Assembly: GCA_029932385.1 (NCBI GenBank)
Contig: JAOZQE010000002.1
Coordinates: 12,760 to 47,485, forward strand
Direction of reading: 5' to 3'
DNA length: 34,726 nucleotides
Origin: a bacterium
GTDB taxonomy: Bacteria > Desulfobacterota > Anaeroferrophillalia > Anaeroferrophillales > Tharpellaceae
Numbering within the stretch: the first letter of the stretch is position 1; each line of letters starts with the position of its first letter. The notes below the pieces were generated by a model. That model saw only the letters and a program-made list of their open reading frames with translations, was not told the origin of the DNA and searched no databases. Both the position numbers and the translations under genes were made by a program. Shown in pieces: positions 1 to 9,234 of the stretch.

Positions 1-2
1 TT

Positions 3-50
3 GAAATTCTCAAAAGAGCCGATCGGATTGTTAACCGTAATGACGAATAG
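3..50 (+). CDS. 3' end of an upstream CDS truncated by the window edge (…EILKRADRIVNRNDE*), product unknown
   Basis: Frame 3 is open from the window edge to TAG at 48-50; the charged C-terminal-like peptide is plausible but very short. Confidence 0.35.
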   Translation, partial: EILKRADRIVNRNDE

Positions 51-102
51 CCATAAATAGATGAATAACAGACTCAACCCGGAAACAACACAGGAGTAAA
101 AA

Positions 103-822
103 ATGACAAACAGCGGTAAAACCAGTGCTTTCATACTCGGCCTTGCGATTTTCTGCGGTCTGGCTGCCTTAGGCTTTCTCCTTGGTAACGCGGCCTTAAA
201 GGTTAAAAATATGGAGCGCAGTGTCCGGGTCAAGGGCCTCTGTGAACGTGAATATCCGGCCGATATTGTGATCTGGCCGATCCAGTTTACGGTGGCCGAT
301 AACAACCTGCAGAATCTCTATCAGACAATCGAGAAAAACAGCCGTAAAATTATCGATTTTCTCAACCAGAATCAAATCAATGCCACTGATATTTCCCATA
401 ATCCACCGGCAATAACTGACAAGTCGGCTCAGAGTTATGGCGGTGGTGATCGGATTCAATTCCGCTACAGTGCGACCCAGACCATATCAGTCTACTCCAA
501 AGATATTGCTACGGTCCGCAAAGCGATGCGCACTTTGGCTGAACTCGGCCGGGAGGGAATTGTCTTCAATAATCAAAATTACGATGCCAAAATTGAATAT
601 ATTTTCACCAGGCTCAACCAGGTTAAACCGGAGATGATTGAGGAAGCCACCCGCAAAGCCCGCATGGTAGCCTTGAAATTTGCTAAAGATTCCAAGAGCC
701 GTCTCGGCAAAATCAAACGCGCCTCTCAAGGTCAGTTCAGCATCAGTGCCCGGGATAAAAGTACTCCCTACATGAAACGGATCCGGGTGGTCTCAACCGT
801 TGAATACTATCTATCGGACTGA
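103..822 (+). CDS. SIMPL (DUF541) domain-containing protein, N-terminally membrane anchored
   Basis: 239 aa; N-terminal hydrophobic helix (AFILGLAIFCGLAALGFLLGNAAL) followed by SIMPL-like 'VRVKGLCEREYPADIVIWPIQFTVADNN' and 'EEATRKARMVALKFAKDSKSRLGKI'. RBS 'caggagtaaaaaatg'. Confidence 0.85.
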   Translation: MTNSGKTSAFILGLAIFCGLAALGFLLGNAALKVKNMERSVRVKGLCEREYPADIVIWPIQFTVADNNLQNLYQTIEKNSRKIIDFLNQNQINATDISHNPPAITDKSAQSYGGGDRIQFRYSATQTISVYSKDIATVRKAMRTLAELGREGIVFNNQNYDAKIEYIFTRLNQVKPEMIEEATRKARMVALKFAKDSKSRLGKIKRASQGQFSISARDKSTPYMKRIRVVSTVEYYLSD

Positions 823-825
823 TTA

Positions 826-2076
826 ATGGCAAATAAATCGAGAATTATAGTTATCGGCGGCGGAGCTGCCGGGATGATGGCCGCCGGGGCGGCAGCTGCC
901 ACCGGAGCCCGGGTTCTACTACTGGAAAAAATGCCGCAACCCGGCCGCAAACTGGCAATTACCGGCAAAGGCCGCTGCAACCTGACCAACATTTGTGAAA
1001 TCAGGGAGTTTATCGAACATTTCGGCAAAAACGGCAAATTTCTGCGCCAGACTTTCCACCACTTCTTCAGCCGGGAGCTGGTTGACTTTTTCGCCGGCAA
1101 CGGTCTTGAAACGGTCACTGAAAGAGGCGGCCGGGTTTTTCCTACAAGTGGCAAAGCTCCTGAAGTAGTCAAAATCATGCGTGACTGGCTGCAAAAATCC
1201 GGGGTCACCGTGCGCTTTAACAGCCCGGTGGAAGAGATGCTGCTCAAAGATAAAAAGCTAGCCGGGGTTATGGTCAAGGGCGAGGAATTTCCTGCGGCCG
1301 CGGTCATTCTGGCAACTGGCGGCGCATCCTACCCGAAAACCGGGTCAACCGGTGATGGTTATCACCTGGCTGAAAGTTGCGGCCATACGATCATTGCCCC
1401 CCGACCGGCCCTGGTCCCCCTGATCTGCGCCGGCAATCACACCAGTGCCGCTCAAGGTCTGACACTGCGTAATATCGCCGTCACCCTCTTTATCAACCAG
1501 AAAAAAACCCGCCGTCTTTTTGGCGAGATACTGTTTACGGCAGACGGTGTCAGCGGCCCGACTATACTGACCTTGAGTCATCAGGTGGTCAGCAATCTGG
1601 AGAAAGGTGATCAGGTTGAGATTGAACTCGACCTGAAACCGGCTTTAGATGAGAAAAAACTTGATACCCGTCTGATCCGCGATTTTCACAAGCGCGGCAA
1701 GGAAGATATGGAATCCATCCTCCGCGGCCTGCTTCCCAGAGAGCTGTTAAGCATCTGTCTGCAAATGACCGGTATCGACCCGCAACGCCAGGGCCATCAT
1801 GTAACAACTCAGGAACGTAAACAACTTCGTTCCTGGCTTAAAGGTCTGCGCCTACAGGTCAGCGGCCATCGGCCTTTAGACGAAGCAATTATCACTGCCG
1901 GCGGAGTCTCTCTGAAAGAGATTAATCCCAAAACTATGGCCTCACTGAGACTTGATAATCTCTTTATTGCCGGTGAGCTTCTGGATCTTCAGGCTGATAC
2001 CGGCGGCTATAATCTCCAGGCCGCCTTCTCAACCGGTCATCTGGCCGGAATCTCAGCTGCCAGTTTAATTGTCTGA
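826..2076 (+). CDS. NAD(P)/FAD-dependent oxidoreductase, HI0933/YhiN family
   Basis: 416 aa; 'IIVIGGGAAGMMAAGAAAATGARVLLLEK' Rossmann motif, 'GRKLAITGKGRCNLTN', 'ATGGASYPKTGSTGDGY', C-terminal 'NLFIAGELLDLQADTGGYNLQAAFSTG' typical of this family. Confidence 0.93.
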   Translation: MANKSRIIVIGGGAAGMMAAGAAAATGARVLLLEKMPQPGRKLAITGKGRCNLTNICEIREFIEHFGKNGKFLRQTFHHFFSRELVDFFAGNGLETVTERGGRVFPTSGKAPEVVKIMRDWLQKSGVTVRFNSPVEEMLLKDKKLAGVMVKGEEFPAAAVILATGGASYPKTGSTGDGYHLAESCGHTIIAPRPALVPLICAGNHTSAAQGLTLRNIAVTLFINQKKTRRLFGEILFTADGVSGPTILTLSHQVVSNLEKGDQVEIELDLKPALDEKKLDTRLIRDFHKRGKEDMESILRGLLPRELLSICLQMTGIDPQRQGHHVTTQERKQLRSWLKGLRLQVSGHRPLDEAIITAGGVSLKEINPKTMASLRLDNLFIAGELLDLQADTGGYNLQAAFSTGHLAGISAASLIV

Positions 2077-2096
2077 ATCACTATAAATATTTCACA

Positions 2097-2600
2097 ATGA
2101 CAAAAAAGGATATCTCAACCCCGATGACCAGGCAAGAGTTTACCGTCGGCCTTATTTCCGACACTCACGGCTGGTTACGGCCGCAGGTTATAGATCAGCT
2201 TAAAGGCTGCGATGCCATTATCCACGCGGGTGATATCTGTGATGACGGAATAGTTACGAAACTTGAAGAAATCGCTCCGCTATATCCGGTCGCCGGCAAT
2301 ATGGACAGGAAGGGGAAATATCCGGCCAGCAACTTGATTCAGCTCAGCGGTTACTCAATCTACATTATACATGATTTTGCCGCAATCGATCTTGATCCGG
2401 CGGCCGCCGGCATAGATATCGTCATCTCCGGACACACCCATCAACCCGACCGCTTCAAGCGCGGGTCGGTTACCTGCATCAATCCCGGCAGCTGCGGCCC
2501 GAGACGGCCCGGCCGCCCGATAAGCATGGCCCGCATGCGGCTCTCAGCAGAACAGATAAACACTGATTTCATAGACCTTGAAACTGTGGGTAGAAACTAA
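2097..2600 (+). CDS. YfcE/MJ0936-type metallophosphoesterase (phosphodiesterase)
   Basis: 167 aa; 'GLISDTHGWLRPQV', 'IIHAGDICD', 'VAGNMD', 'VISGHTHQP' and 'INPGSCGPRR' metallophosphoesterase motifs. Confidence 0.93.
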   Translation: MTKKDISTPMTRQEFTVGLISDTHGWLRPQVIDQLKGCDAIIHAGDICDDGIVTKLEEIAPLYPVAGNMDRKGKYPASNLIQLSGYSIYIIHDFAAIDLDPAAAGIDIVISGHTHQPDRFKRGSVTCINPGSCGPRRPGRPISMARMRLSAEQINTDFIDLETVGRN

Positions 2601-3814
2601 CGCGAGCGTTGAAGAACGGCCATAACCTCAAGGTGAGTGGTTCCCGGATACATATCGTAGGCTTTGATTGAAGTGAGAGTAAAATTTCCGACCGGAGTTT
2701 TGAGACGGGCCAGATCTCGTGCCAGAGTCGCCGAGTTACAGCTGATATAAACCAGTTTGCGAGCCGGACTTCGTAATATATTGTCAACAACAGCTGCATG
2801 CAGACCGACCCGGGGCGGATCGACCACCAGAGCATCTAAAAGGTCGGTAAAAACTATTTTTTCCGCCCGACCGCTGATAAAACTAATATTTGTAAGATTA
2901 TTTCGTTTAGCATTACTCCGGCCCCGCGCCGCCGCCGCCGCATCACTCTCATAAACCGTCAGATTTTTTACAACCTGGGCCAGCGGCAGAGAAAAAGTGC
3001 CGCTGCCGCCGTAGATCTCAGCCACCGTACTTAAATCAACACAATGATTTACAAGGTCTCTGATTATAAGGCCGACTATCTGTGGATTAACCTGGGCGAA
3101 TCCGCCTGCGGCCAGTTCAAAACCGCCGAAACCATAGTCTTCTCTTATAGTTTCCGGAATCGTCTTGATACTTTTCAAGTTCCCTGAACGGAAACGACCA
3201 CGGCAGCCTGTCGCGGCAAAATCTCCGGCACGATTTGCCAGAGCATAACAGGTCGTCAGACCATCAGGCAGCAACCCAGGATTCTCTACCAGCTTCCGCA
3301 GCAGTTTTTTCAGCCCCGGGGCGAGCACCATACAATCCGGCACAACCACAACCCGGTGTGAACGACGCTGCAAAAAACCGATATTTTTTTCCCGATCACA
3401 ATGAAAAACCGCCCGATGTCGGTAAGCATAGACCTCAGGTGAGGCAATTATATCCAGCGGCCCGGAAATTCCGACCCCGGCCAGAATTTCGATCAGCATC
3501 TCTTTTTTTAAGTTAAGCTGATCGGCAACAGAGAGCTGAAGCAGGTCACAGCCGCCGCACTCTTCATAGTGACGACATAAGGGTTGGCAACGCTTAGGTG
3601 CAGGCTTAATAACCTTCTCCAGCGAGCCGATGATGTATCGCTTTTTCTCTTTCTCAACCCTGACTAAAAGCTCATCACCAACCACGCCCCGGGAAACAAA
3701 AACGGCCTTGTTCCGGTAAAACCCCAACCCGTTGCCGGGGGGCGCGTATTTCTCTATCGTAAGGGGGATCAGCTGCAATCGATTATTGTTTGACACTATA
3801 TTGAGTATCGGCAA
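2597..3814 (-). CDS. TrmA/RlmD-family 23S rRNA (uracil-C5)-methyltransferase, Fe-S containing
   Basis: 405 aa; TRAM-like N-terminus, 4Fe-4S cysteine cluster 'CQPLCRHYEECGGCDLLQL', SAM motif 'EIYGGSGTFSLPLA', catalytic 'DPPRVGL…YISCNSATLARDL'. True start may be an internal TTG (about LQLIPLTIEKY), because the ORF-track start overlaps the upstream gene by 32 nt. Confidence 0.9.
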   Translation of the reverse strand: MPILNIVSNNNRLQLIPLTIEKYAPPGNGLGFYRNKAVFVSRGVVGDELLVRVEKEKKRYIIGSLEKVIKPAPKRCQPLCRHYEECGGCDLLQLSVADQLNLKKEMLIEILAGVGISGPLDIIASPEVYAYRHRAVFHCDREKNIGFLQRRSHRVVVVPDCMVLAPGLKKLLRKLVENPGLLPDGLTTCYALANRAGDFAATGCRGRFRSGNLKSIKTIPETIREDYGFGGFELAAGGFAQVNPQIVGLIIRDLVNHCVDLSTVAEIYGGSGTFSLPLAQVVKNLTVYESDAAAAARGRSNAKRNNLTNISFISGRAEKIVFTDLLDALVVDPPRVGLHAAVVDNILRSPARKLVYISCNSATLARDLARLKTPVGNFTLTSIKAYDMYPGTTHLEVMAVLQRSR

Positions 3815-4715
3815 CCATCAGTAGACGAAAACCAATATTGTATCCATGATAATCAGGCCGCCTTTTGTTGCGGCTGGCGGAACGCACATAACGGGCCGGG
3901 TTATCCCAGCAACTACCGCGGGCAACCCGGCAATCAAGTGAACAGCCCGGCTTATTCTCTGCAACCAAGGCCGGGTTCACTTTCCCATAACTGGCATATC
4001 TGTCATTACACCACTCCCAGACATTACCCAGCATATCATACAGAAGAAAACCGTTAGGCTTAAAACTGCCGACCGGAGATGTCACCGCAAAGCCATCATC
4101 ACAGTTATGGACACTCCATACAGGCCACTCATGCTTGGCGGTTAAATCTGCAACATTGGCATAGAGACATGCATCGCCAATATCATCGCCCCAGTAACGA
4201 ATGGTTGTCGTACCGGCCCGACAGGCATACTCCCACTCAAACTCACGCGGCAACCGAATAATTCGACCGCTCTTTTTCGACAACCACTCGGCAAAAGCTA
4301 CCGCTTGATTCCACGAAACCTCAACTACGGGCTGCCGGGGACCATTCAGGGAGAACTGTTTATACGATTTACTGTCATGCTTAGGAGCAAAACGAAGATA
4401 TTGAGCATTGGTCACTTCATATTTAGCAATCCAGAAACCGCCGACAGTAACTTCATGGCGGGGAACTTCATCGGCACAATAGCGGTTATATCTATCCCGA
4501 CCCATCACCTTAACCAAACTCTCTTTCTCAGCATCAGTCTGCCCCATAAAAAACGACCCGGCCGGAACCCAGATAAACTCCATACCCGTCAATGGTTCAC
4601 GCCACTGCTGGGTCTCCGCCGCAAGGGGTGCCGCCAGAAAAAACATTATCAGAAAAAAAATCAATAAAAACGGAATCCGGCCCACAATAAAAGTCTTCAT
4701 AATTAACCTTGTCAT
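3783..4715 (-). CDS. SUMF1/FGE-sulfatase-fold protein with N-terminal signal peptide
   Basis: 310 aa; signal peptide-like N-terminus (FLLIFFLIMFFLAAPLAAE); 'GMEFIWVPAGSFFMGQ', 'DEVPRHEVTVGGFWIAKYEVTNAQYLRF', 'PVVEVSWNQAVAFAEWL', 'RLPREFEWEYACRAGT', 'GNVWEWC', 'GYNIGFRLL'. Confidence 0.93.
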   Translation of the reverse strand: MTRLIMKTFIVGRIPFLLIFFLIMFFLAAPLAAETQQWREPLTGMEFIWVPAGSFFMGQTDAEKESLVKVMGRDRYNRYCADEVPRHEVTVGGFWIAKYEVTNAQYLRFAPKHDSKSYKQFSLNGPRQPVVEVSWNQAVAFAEWLSKKSGRIIRLPREFEWEYACRAGTTTIRYWGDDIGDACLYANVADLTAKHEWPVWSVHNCDDGFAVTSPVGSFKPNGFLLYDMLGNVWEWCNDRYASYGKVNPALVAENKPGCSLDCRVARGSCWDNPARYVRSASRNKRRPDYHGYNIGFRLLMVADTQYSVKQ

Positions 4716-4937
4716 TTCAGTATACAGAACATTAATTCAAGCTATTCATAACATAAAAGAAACATAAAATAAACAAGGTTATAAATAATCACTGGAGTAC
4801 GGCAAAGTTTAAAAGGCAACAAAACTTTTCTCATTGCTTCCAGCAGAAAAATAACCTATAGGCTGAGGCTAGGATCTATAACAGATTGTCCAATCAAACT
4901 TTTTCGAACCAAGAATATTTCTTAAGGAAACAATGAA

Positions 4938-5879
4938 ATGAAACTAAGAATTGTTGCCGATTTACATAATCATTCGACCTTTTCCGACGGCGAACTCTCC
5001 CCGGCAGAAGTGGTGAAACTGGCCGCAGACAAAGGCTTTTCAGCTATCTCAATAACCGACCACGATACTCTGGCCGGAGTTGAGGAAGGGCTGGATATGG
5101 GGATCAAGACCGGAATCGAAGTTATTCCCGGAGTTGAACTGACGCTGCGGCTGAAACGACCGGAGTTTGTCGGGTCACTCCATCTGCTTATCTACTTTCA
5201 GCCGGCACTGCTCAAAAACCCTGACTTCAGCAAAGCCATTCAGGCGCTGTTTGCCGCCGGGCGCGGCGCCGCCCTAGTGCGGGATCGAGTCGCGGCCATA
5301 AATCACCATTTCGGCCCGGACTCTGCAACCGCAACTCCTGGAAAAACCCTGACTCTAAAAAAAGAGTTAACCGTTGCCGAAATCGAAAAACTGGGAGACA
5401 ACATCACCAGACGCCATTTTGCCCGGGTTTTGAGTGAAAATCATCAACTTGACAAGTCCCAGGTCAAAGAGATCATCGCCAACCAGAGTCCCGCCTACCT
5501 GCCCTCCGGAATCGATATGGAAAAGCTTTCTCCCCTGCGCCGTAAATTCCCCCTGCTCATCTTTCTTGCCCATCCTGCCGCCGGATCTTTTCCGCCGCCT
5601 TCGCACTATCGCGAAGTCCTACCGCCCTGGCCGATAGTAAAGAAACTGCTGCCGGAATTTACAGCACCGGAACCGATTTGCATTGATGGTCTGGAGATAG
5701 AGTACCCGGGACATCGAAAAATCGATAAACAGGAGTTAAACACGCTGGCCGCAGAGTTCAACCTGCTGACCAGCGGCGGCTCTGACGGCCATGATCTTGG
5801 GGAACGCCCCTATGCCGTATGCGGCTTAGGACAAAAAGATTTCGCCCGCGTTAAGCAGCGCTATGAAGACCTGAGCTGA
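4938..5879 (+). CDS. PHP domain-containing metal-dependent phosphoesterase
   Basis: 313 aa; 'ADLHNHSTFSDGELSPAEVVKLAADKGFSAISITDHDTLAG', 'IPGVELT', 'LAHPAA', 'GGSDGHD'. Confidence 0.92.
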   Translation: MKLRIVADLHNHSTFSDGELSPAEVVKLAADKGFSAISITDHDTLAGVEEGLDMGIKTGIEVIPGVELTLRLKRPEFVGSLHLLIYFQPALLKNPDFSKAIQALFAAGRGAALVRDRVAAINHHFGPDSATATPGKTLTLKKELTVAEIEKLGDNITRRHFARVLSENHQLDKSQVKEIIANQSPAYLPSGIDMEKLSPLRRKFPLLIFLAHPAAGSFPPPSHYREVLPPWPIVKKLLPEFTAPEPICIDGLEIEYPGHRKIDKQELNTLAAEFNLLTSGGSDGHDLGERPYAVCGLGQKDFARVKQRYEDLS

Positions 5880-6093
5880 AGATATCAGCCCCGATCAAGT
5901 TCTCATTCGAGTACCGCTTTCATCCATATCCCTGGACTTTGTCAAGAGAAATTAAGAAATTTGAACACCATTAAGGTTGAATAAAATATACAATTTTAAT
6001 TTGTGCTTGCATTTAGTGAAAAATAATACTAATGTCTCCCGACTCAGTCGATCGTTTGAGCATTTTTAATCTATTTTTCTGATGAGGTGAATT

Positions 6094-7116
6094 ATGAACA
6101 GAACAAGAAAAACCCGCATTCATTGTTTTCTCCTGATAGCTGCTGCAATCCTTTTGTTTATACCCGTCCAGAGCCTCGCCAAAGAGAAAAAAGTTCGCCT
6201 CTCCTACAGCATCTTCTTTCCCCCCTCACATGCACAATGTAAAGCCGGAGAGGCCTGGGCCAAAGAGATCGAAAAGCGTAGTAACGGCCAAGTTGAAATC
6301 ACTGTCTACCCCGGCGGCACTTTGACCAAGGCTCCACAGGTTTATGATGGCGTGGTTAATGGTATCTCTGATATCGGCATGTCCTGCTTTGCCTACACCA
6401 GAGGAAGATTCCCCCTGCTTGAAGGGCTGGACCTGCCGGTCGGCTATCCCGACGGCAAAACCGCCACCAAAATTGCTACGGCAATCACCAAAGAGTTCAA
6501 CCCTAAAGAGGTTCAGGATACAAAAGTTCTCTATATCCATGCCCATGGTCCTGGAGTTCTGCACACGAAAAAGAGGCCCGTTCAACAGTTGGCCGACCTT
6601 AAAGGGTTGAAGATTCGCTCGACCGGGCTCAGCGCTAAAATCGTCAAAACTCTTGGAGCCCTGCCGGTCGCCATGCCCCAGGGAGACACTTATGAAGCCC
6701 TGCAGAAAGGCACAGTTGACGGAACTATCGGGCCAATCGAAGTTCTCAAAGGCTGGAAACAGGGCGAAGTCATCAAATATAGTACTGATCTTCCGGGTAT
6801 CGGCTACACAACCTCTATGTTCGTCATCATGAACAAGAATAAATGGCAAGCCCTGCCTGATAACCTGAAAAAGATTTTTGAGGACGTCAGTAGCGAATGG
6901 GTCGCAGTTCAGGGTCAGGCATGGGATGACGCTGATGCCGCCGGACGCGCTTACACTCTGGAAAAAGGCAACAAGATCTATGCCCTGTCTGAAGCTGAAA
7001 GTGCCAAATGGAAAGCCAAAGTCAAACCGATACTGGATGACTATATCAAAAAAACCACCAGCAAAGGTCTACCGGGAGACAAGGTCGTAGCCCGGATTAA
7101 CGAAATGTTGAAATAA
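6094..7116 (+). CDS. dctP: TRAP transporter substrate-binding protein (DctP family)
   Basis: 340 aa; Sec signal peptide; '[44 protein letters not shown]', '[13 protein letters not shown]…[28 protein letters not shown]'. Confidence 0.93.
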   Translation: MNRTRKTRIHCFLLIAAAILLFIPVQSLAKEKKVRLSYSIFFPPSHAQCKAGEAWAKEIEKRSNGQVEITVYPGGTLTKAPQVYDGVVNGISDIGMSCFAYTRGRFPLLEGLDLPVGYPDGKTATKIATAITKEFNPKEVQDTKVLYIHAHGPGVLHTKKRPVQQLADLKGLKIRSTGLSAKIVKTLGALPVAMPQGDTYEALQKGTVDGTIGPIEVLKGWKQGEVIKYSTDLPGIGYTTSMFVIMNKNKWQALPDNLKKIFEDVSSEWVAVQGQAWDDADAAGRAYTLEKGNKIYALSEAESAKWKAKVKPILDDYIKKTTSKGLPGDKVVARINEMLK

Positions 7117-7118
7117 GA

Positions 7119-7131
7119 CGGGCTTCGCCCG
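7119..7131 (+). other. Short GC hairpin (CGGGC-TTC-GCCCG) immediately after the dctP stop
   Basis: Perfect 5-bp stem, 3-nt loop, starting 3 nt after TAA (7114-7116); no U-tract. Confidence 0.6.
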
Positions 7132-7141
7132 CAATCCATGA

Positions 7142-7208
7142 CACAGAAGCACAAAGTTTTAATTGAAGAGATAAACTTGCATGCCTTCAAAAACTTTGTG
7201 CCTCTGTG
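7142..7208. repeat. 19-bp near-perfect inverted repeat (REP/MITE-like) between dctP and dctQ
   Basis: Left arm CACAGAAGCACAAAGTTTT (7142-7160); right arm AAAACTTTGTGCCTCTGTG (7190-7208); one mismatch; 29-nt loop. Confidence 0.8.
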
Positions 7209-7295
7209 CTTTCAGCATTTGCACTTCACGACATATTTCCGACAAACCCTTATGAGTGATAAGTCACTTAAGCAACTTCAGGGAGTTTAAAAAGC

Positions 7296-7775
7296 GTGAG
7301 CAAAATTACCAGGCTGTTAGTAGAACTGATGAACTATCTGGCAGCAGCCAGCATTATTGCAATGATGCTGCTGACTTGCGCGGATGTCTTGTTACGCCTT
7401 TTTAAACACCCGATTCTCGGCACCTACGAACTTGTTGGACTTTTCGGAGCGCTGACTATTGCCTTTGCCATCCCGGCCACCACCTTAAACAAGGGTCATG
7501 TTGCCGTAGATTTCATGGTCGAAAAACTCCCGGCAGGAGCCCAAAAAATCTTCGCAGTTGTCGCCAATCTGCTAAGTCTCGCCCTCTTTGCCTTAATTGC
7601 CTGGCAATCTTTTCTCTACGCCAACATACTTAGAAGTAGCGGAGAAGTCACTTTGAGTCTGGAAATGCCTTTTTACCCCGTAGTTTATGTTATCTCCGCC
7701 GCCTCGCTACTGGTCTGCATCGTACTTATACTTGAACTTACAGTTCCAACACAGAAGGTAACAACAACAACATGA
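7296..7775 (+). CDS. dctQ: TRAP transporter small permease (DctQ family)
   Basis: 159 aa with four hydrophobic segments; 'LTCADVLLRLFKHPILGTYELVGLFGALTIAFAIPATTLNKGHVAVDFMVEKLP'. Confidence 0.9.
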   Translation: MSKITRLLVELMNYLAAASIIAMMLLTCADVLLRLFKHPILGTYELVGLFGALTIAFAIPATTLNKGHVAVDFMVEKLPAGAQKIFAVVANLLSLALFALIAWQSFLYANILRSSGEVTLSLEMPFYPVVYVISAASLLVCIVLILELTVPTQKVTTTT

Positions 7776-9073
7776 GTCCCTGTGCTATCGGCCTGATTGG
7801 CCTTGCGATTTTAATCGTATTCCTTTTCGCTCGGATTCCGGTTGGTTTTGCCATGGCCATCGTCGGGTTTGTCGGGTTTGTCCAGCTGGTCAACCTGGAA
7901 GCCGCTCTCTCACTCCTGGCCCGGGATGTCTTTTCAACCTTCAGCTCCTACGGCTTGACTGTAATTCCTCTTTTTATCTTTATGGGACAGGTCTCATTCC
8001 ATGCCGGTATCAGCCGTCGCCTCTATGATACCGCCTACGCCTTCATCGGCCACCGGCCTGGAGGTCTGGCGATGGCAACGGTTGGTGCCTGTACCGCCTT
8101 TGGTGCAATTTGCGGCTCCTCTCCGGCCACGGCCGCAACCATGGCAACCGTTGCCCTGCCGGAGATGAAGCGCTACAACTACTCAATGGAGTTAGGCACC
8201 GGAGCCGTGGCTTCCGGCGGCAGCCTTGGCATGCTCATCCCTCCCAGCGTCGTATTTATTGTCTACGGCATAATGACCGAACAATCAATCGGCAAACTTT
8301 TTATGGCCGGCATTCTTCCGGGACTTTTAATCGCCGGCCTCTTCTGCCTGGCAATCAACATATCCTGTCGTCGCAATCCGGCACTCGGACCTCCGGGACC
8401 ACGAACAGACTGGCCAGGGAGAATCAGGTCCCTTAAAGGAACCGGCGAAACCCTGCTCCTCTTTATTATGGTTATGGGCGGCCTTTTTGCCGGCATATTC
8501 ACCCCGACCGAAGCCGGTGCAATCGGGGCCTTATGCAGTATCGGCATCGCCCTTATGGGTCGCAATATGAGTTTTGAAAAATTAAAGCTCTCACTTTTTG
8601 AAACTACCCGTACCGCCTGTATGGTCATGGTCATCGTTACCGGGGCTGTAATTTTCGGCCATTTCCTGGCTGTCACCCGAATCCCGTTCGACCTGGCCAG
8701 TTGGGTTGCGAGCCTGCCTTTACCCCGTTTCGTCATCATGATGGTAATTATCGCAGTCTATCTGTTCGGCGGCTGCTTCATTGATGCCCTAGCCTTAATT
8801 CTCTTAACCGTCCCTATCTTTTATCCGGTGATACTTGCCCTCAATTACGATCCTATCTGGTTTGGCGTAATTATTGTCCTGGTCACGCAAATGGGAGTTA
8901 TCTCACCTCCAGTCGGCATCAATGTCTACGTCGTCAAAGGGGTGGCACCGGAAATCCCGCTGGGCACCATTTTCAAAGGGGTTATTCCCTTTCTTATCGC
9001 CTTAGTTATCGGCACCATTCTTTTAATTGCCATCCCACAAATCTCACTTTTTCTCCCGGGACTGATGAATTGA
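7772..9073 (+). CDS. dctM: TRAP transporter large permease (DctM family)
   Basis: 433 aa polytopic; 'IPLFIFMGQVSFHAGISRRLYDTAYAFIGHRPGGLAMATVGACTAFGAICGSSPATAATMATVALPEM', 'TPTEAGAIGALCSIGIAL', 'GVISPPVGINVYVVKG'. Start overlaps the dctQ stop by 4 nt. Confidence 0.95.
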   Translation: MSPCAIGLIGLAILIVFLFARIPVGFAMAIVGFVGFVQLVNLEAALSLLARDVFSTFSSYGLTVIPLFIFMGQVSFHAGISRRLYDTAYAFIGHRPGGLAMATVGACTAFGAICGSSPATAATMATVALPEMKRYNYSMELGTGAVASGGSLGMLIPPSVVFIVYGIMTEQSIGKLFMAGILPGLLIAGLFCLAINISCRRNPALGPPGPRTDWPGRIRSLKGTGETLLLFIMVMGGLFAGIFTPTEAGAIGALCSIGIALMGRNMSFEKLKLSLFETTRTACMVMVIVTGAVIFGHFLAVTRIPFDLASWVASLPLPRFVIMMVIIAVYLFGGCFIDALALILLTVPIFYPVILALNYDPIWFGVIIVLVTQMGVISPPVGINVYVVKGVAPEIPLGTIFKGVIPFLIALVIGTILLIAIPQISLFLPGLMN

Positions 9074-9149
9074 TGTCAAGGGTTAAAAGTAAACAACTGC
9101 GACCACCAATTTCCCTCAACAGCTTCATGAGAATCATCTCTGTAAACAG

Positions 9150-9180
9150 AAAAAGTCCGGCCATAACGACCGGACTTTTT
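9150..9180. terminator. Bidirectional intrinsic terminator between dctM (+) and the cupin gene (-)
   Basis: AAAAAGTCCGG (9150-9160) / loop CCATAACGA / CCGGACTTTTT (9170-9180): 11-bp perfect stem with A/T tracts on both sides. Confidence 0.9.
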
Positions 9181-9234
9181 ATTACTCTTCAATTAAATGC
9201 GCTGGACATGCCGACTGACTGACAGTTCTGCTTG

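Noticed and set aside
807-1307. 166-aa minus-strand ORF and many other 60-200 aa ORFs antisense to or out of frame with confident CDSs (e.g. 6226-6849, 16070-16612, 32148-32729)
   Set aside because: All lie inside strongly recognised genes on the other strand or frame and show no domain-like sequence; typical shadow ORFs of GC-balanced coding DNA.
4716-4937. Possible riboswitch or regulatory RNA in the 222-nt divergent gap before the PHP gene
   Set aside because: Only short weak inverted repeats (e.g. TATAG…CTATA); no recognisable riboswitch motif.
5880-6093. Promoter or sigma-54 (-24/-12) site upstream of the plus-strand TRAP operon
   Set aside because: AT-rich and probably contains a promoter, but no convincing -35/-10 pair or TGGCAC-N5-TTGC match could be fixed by eye.
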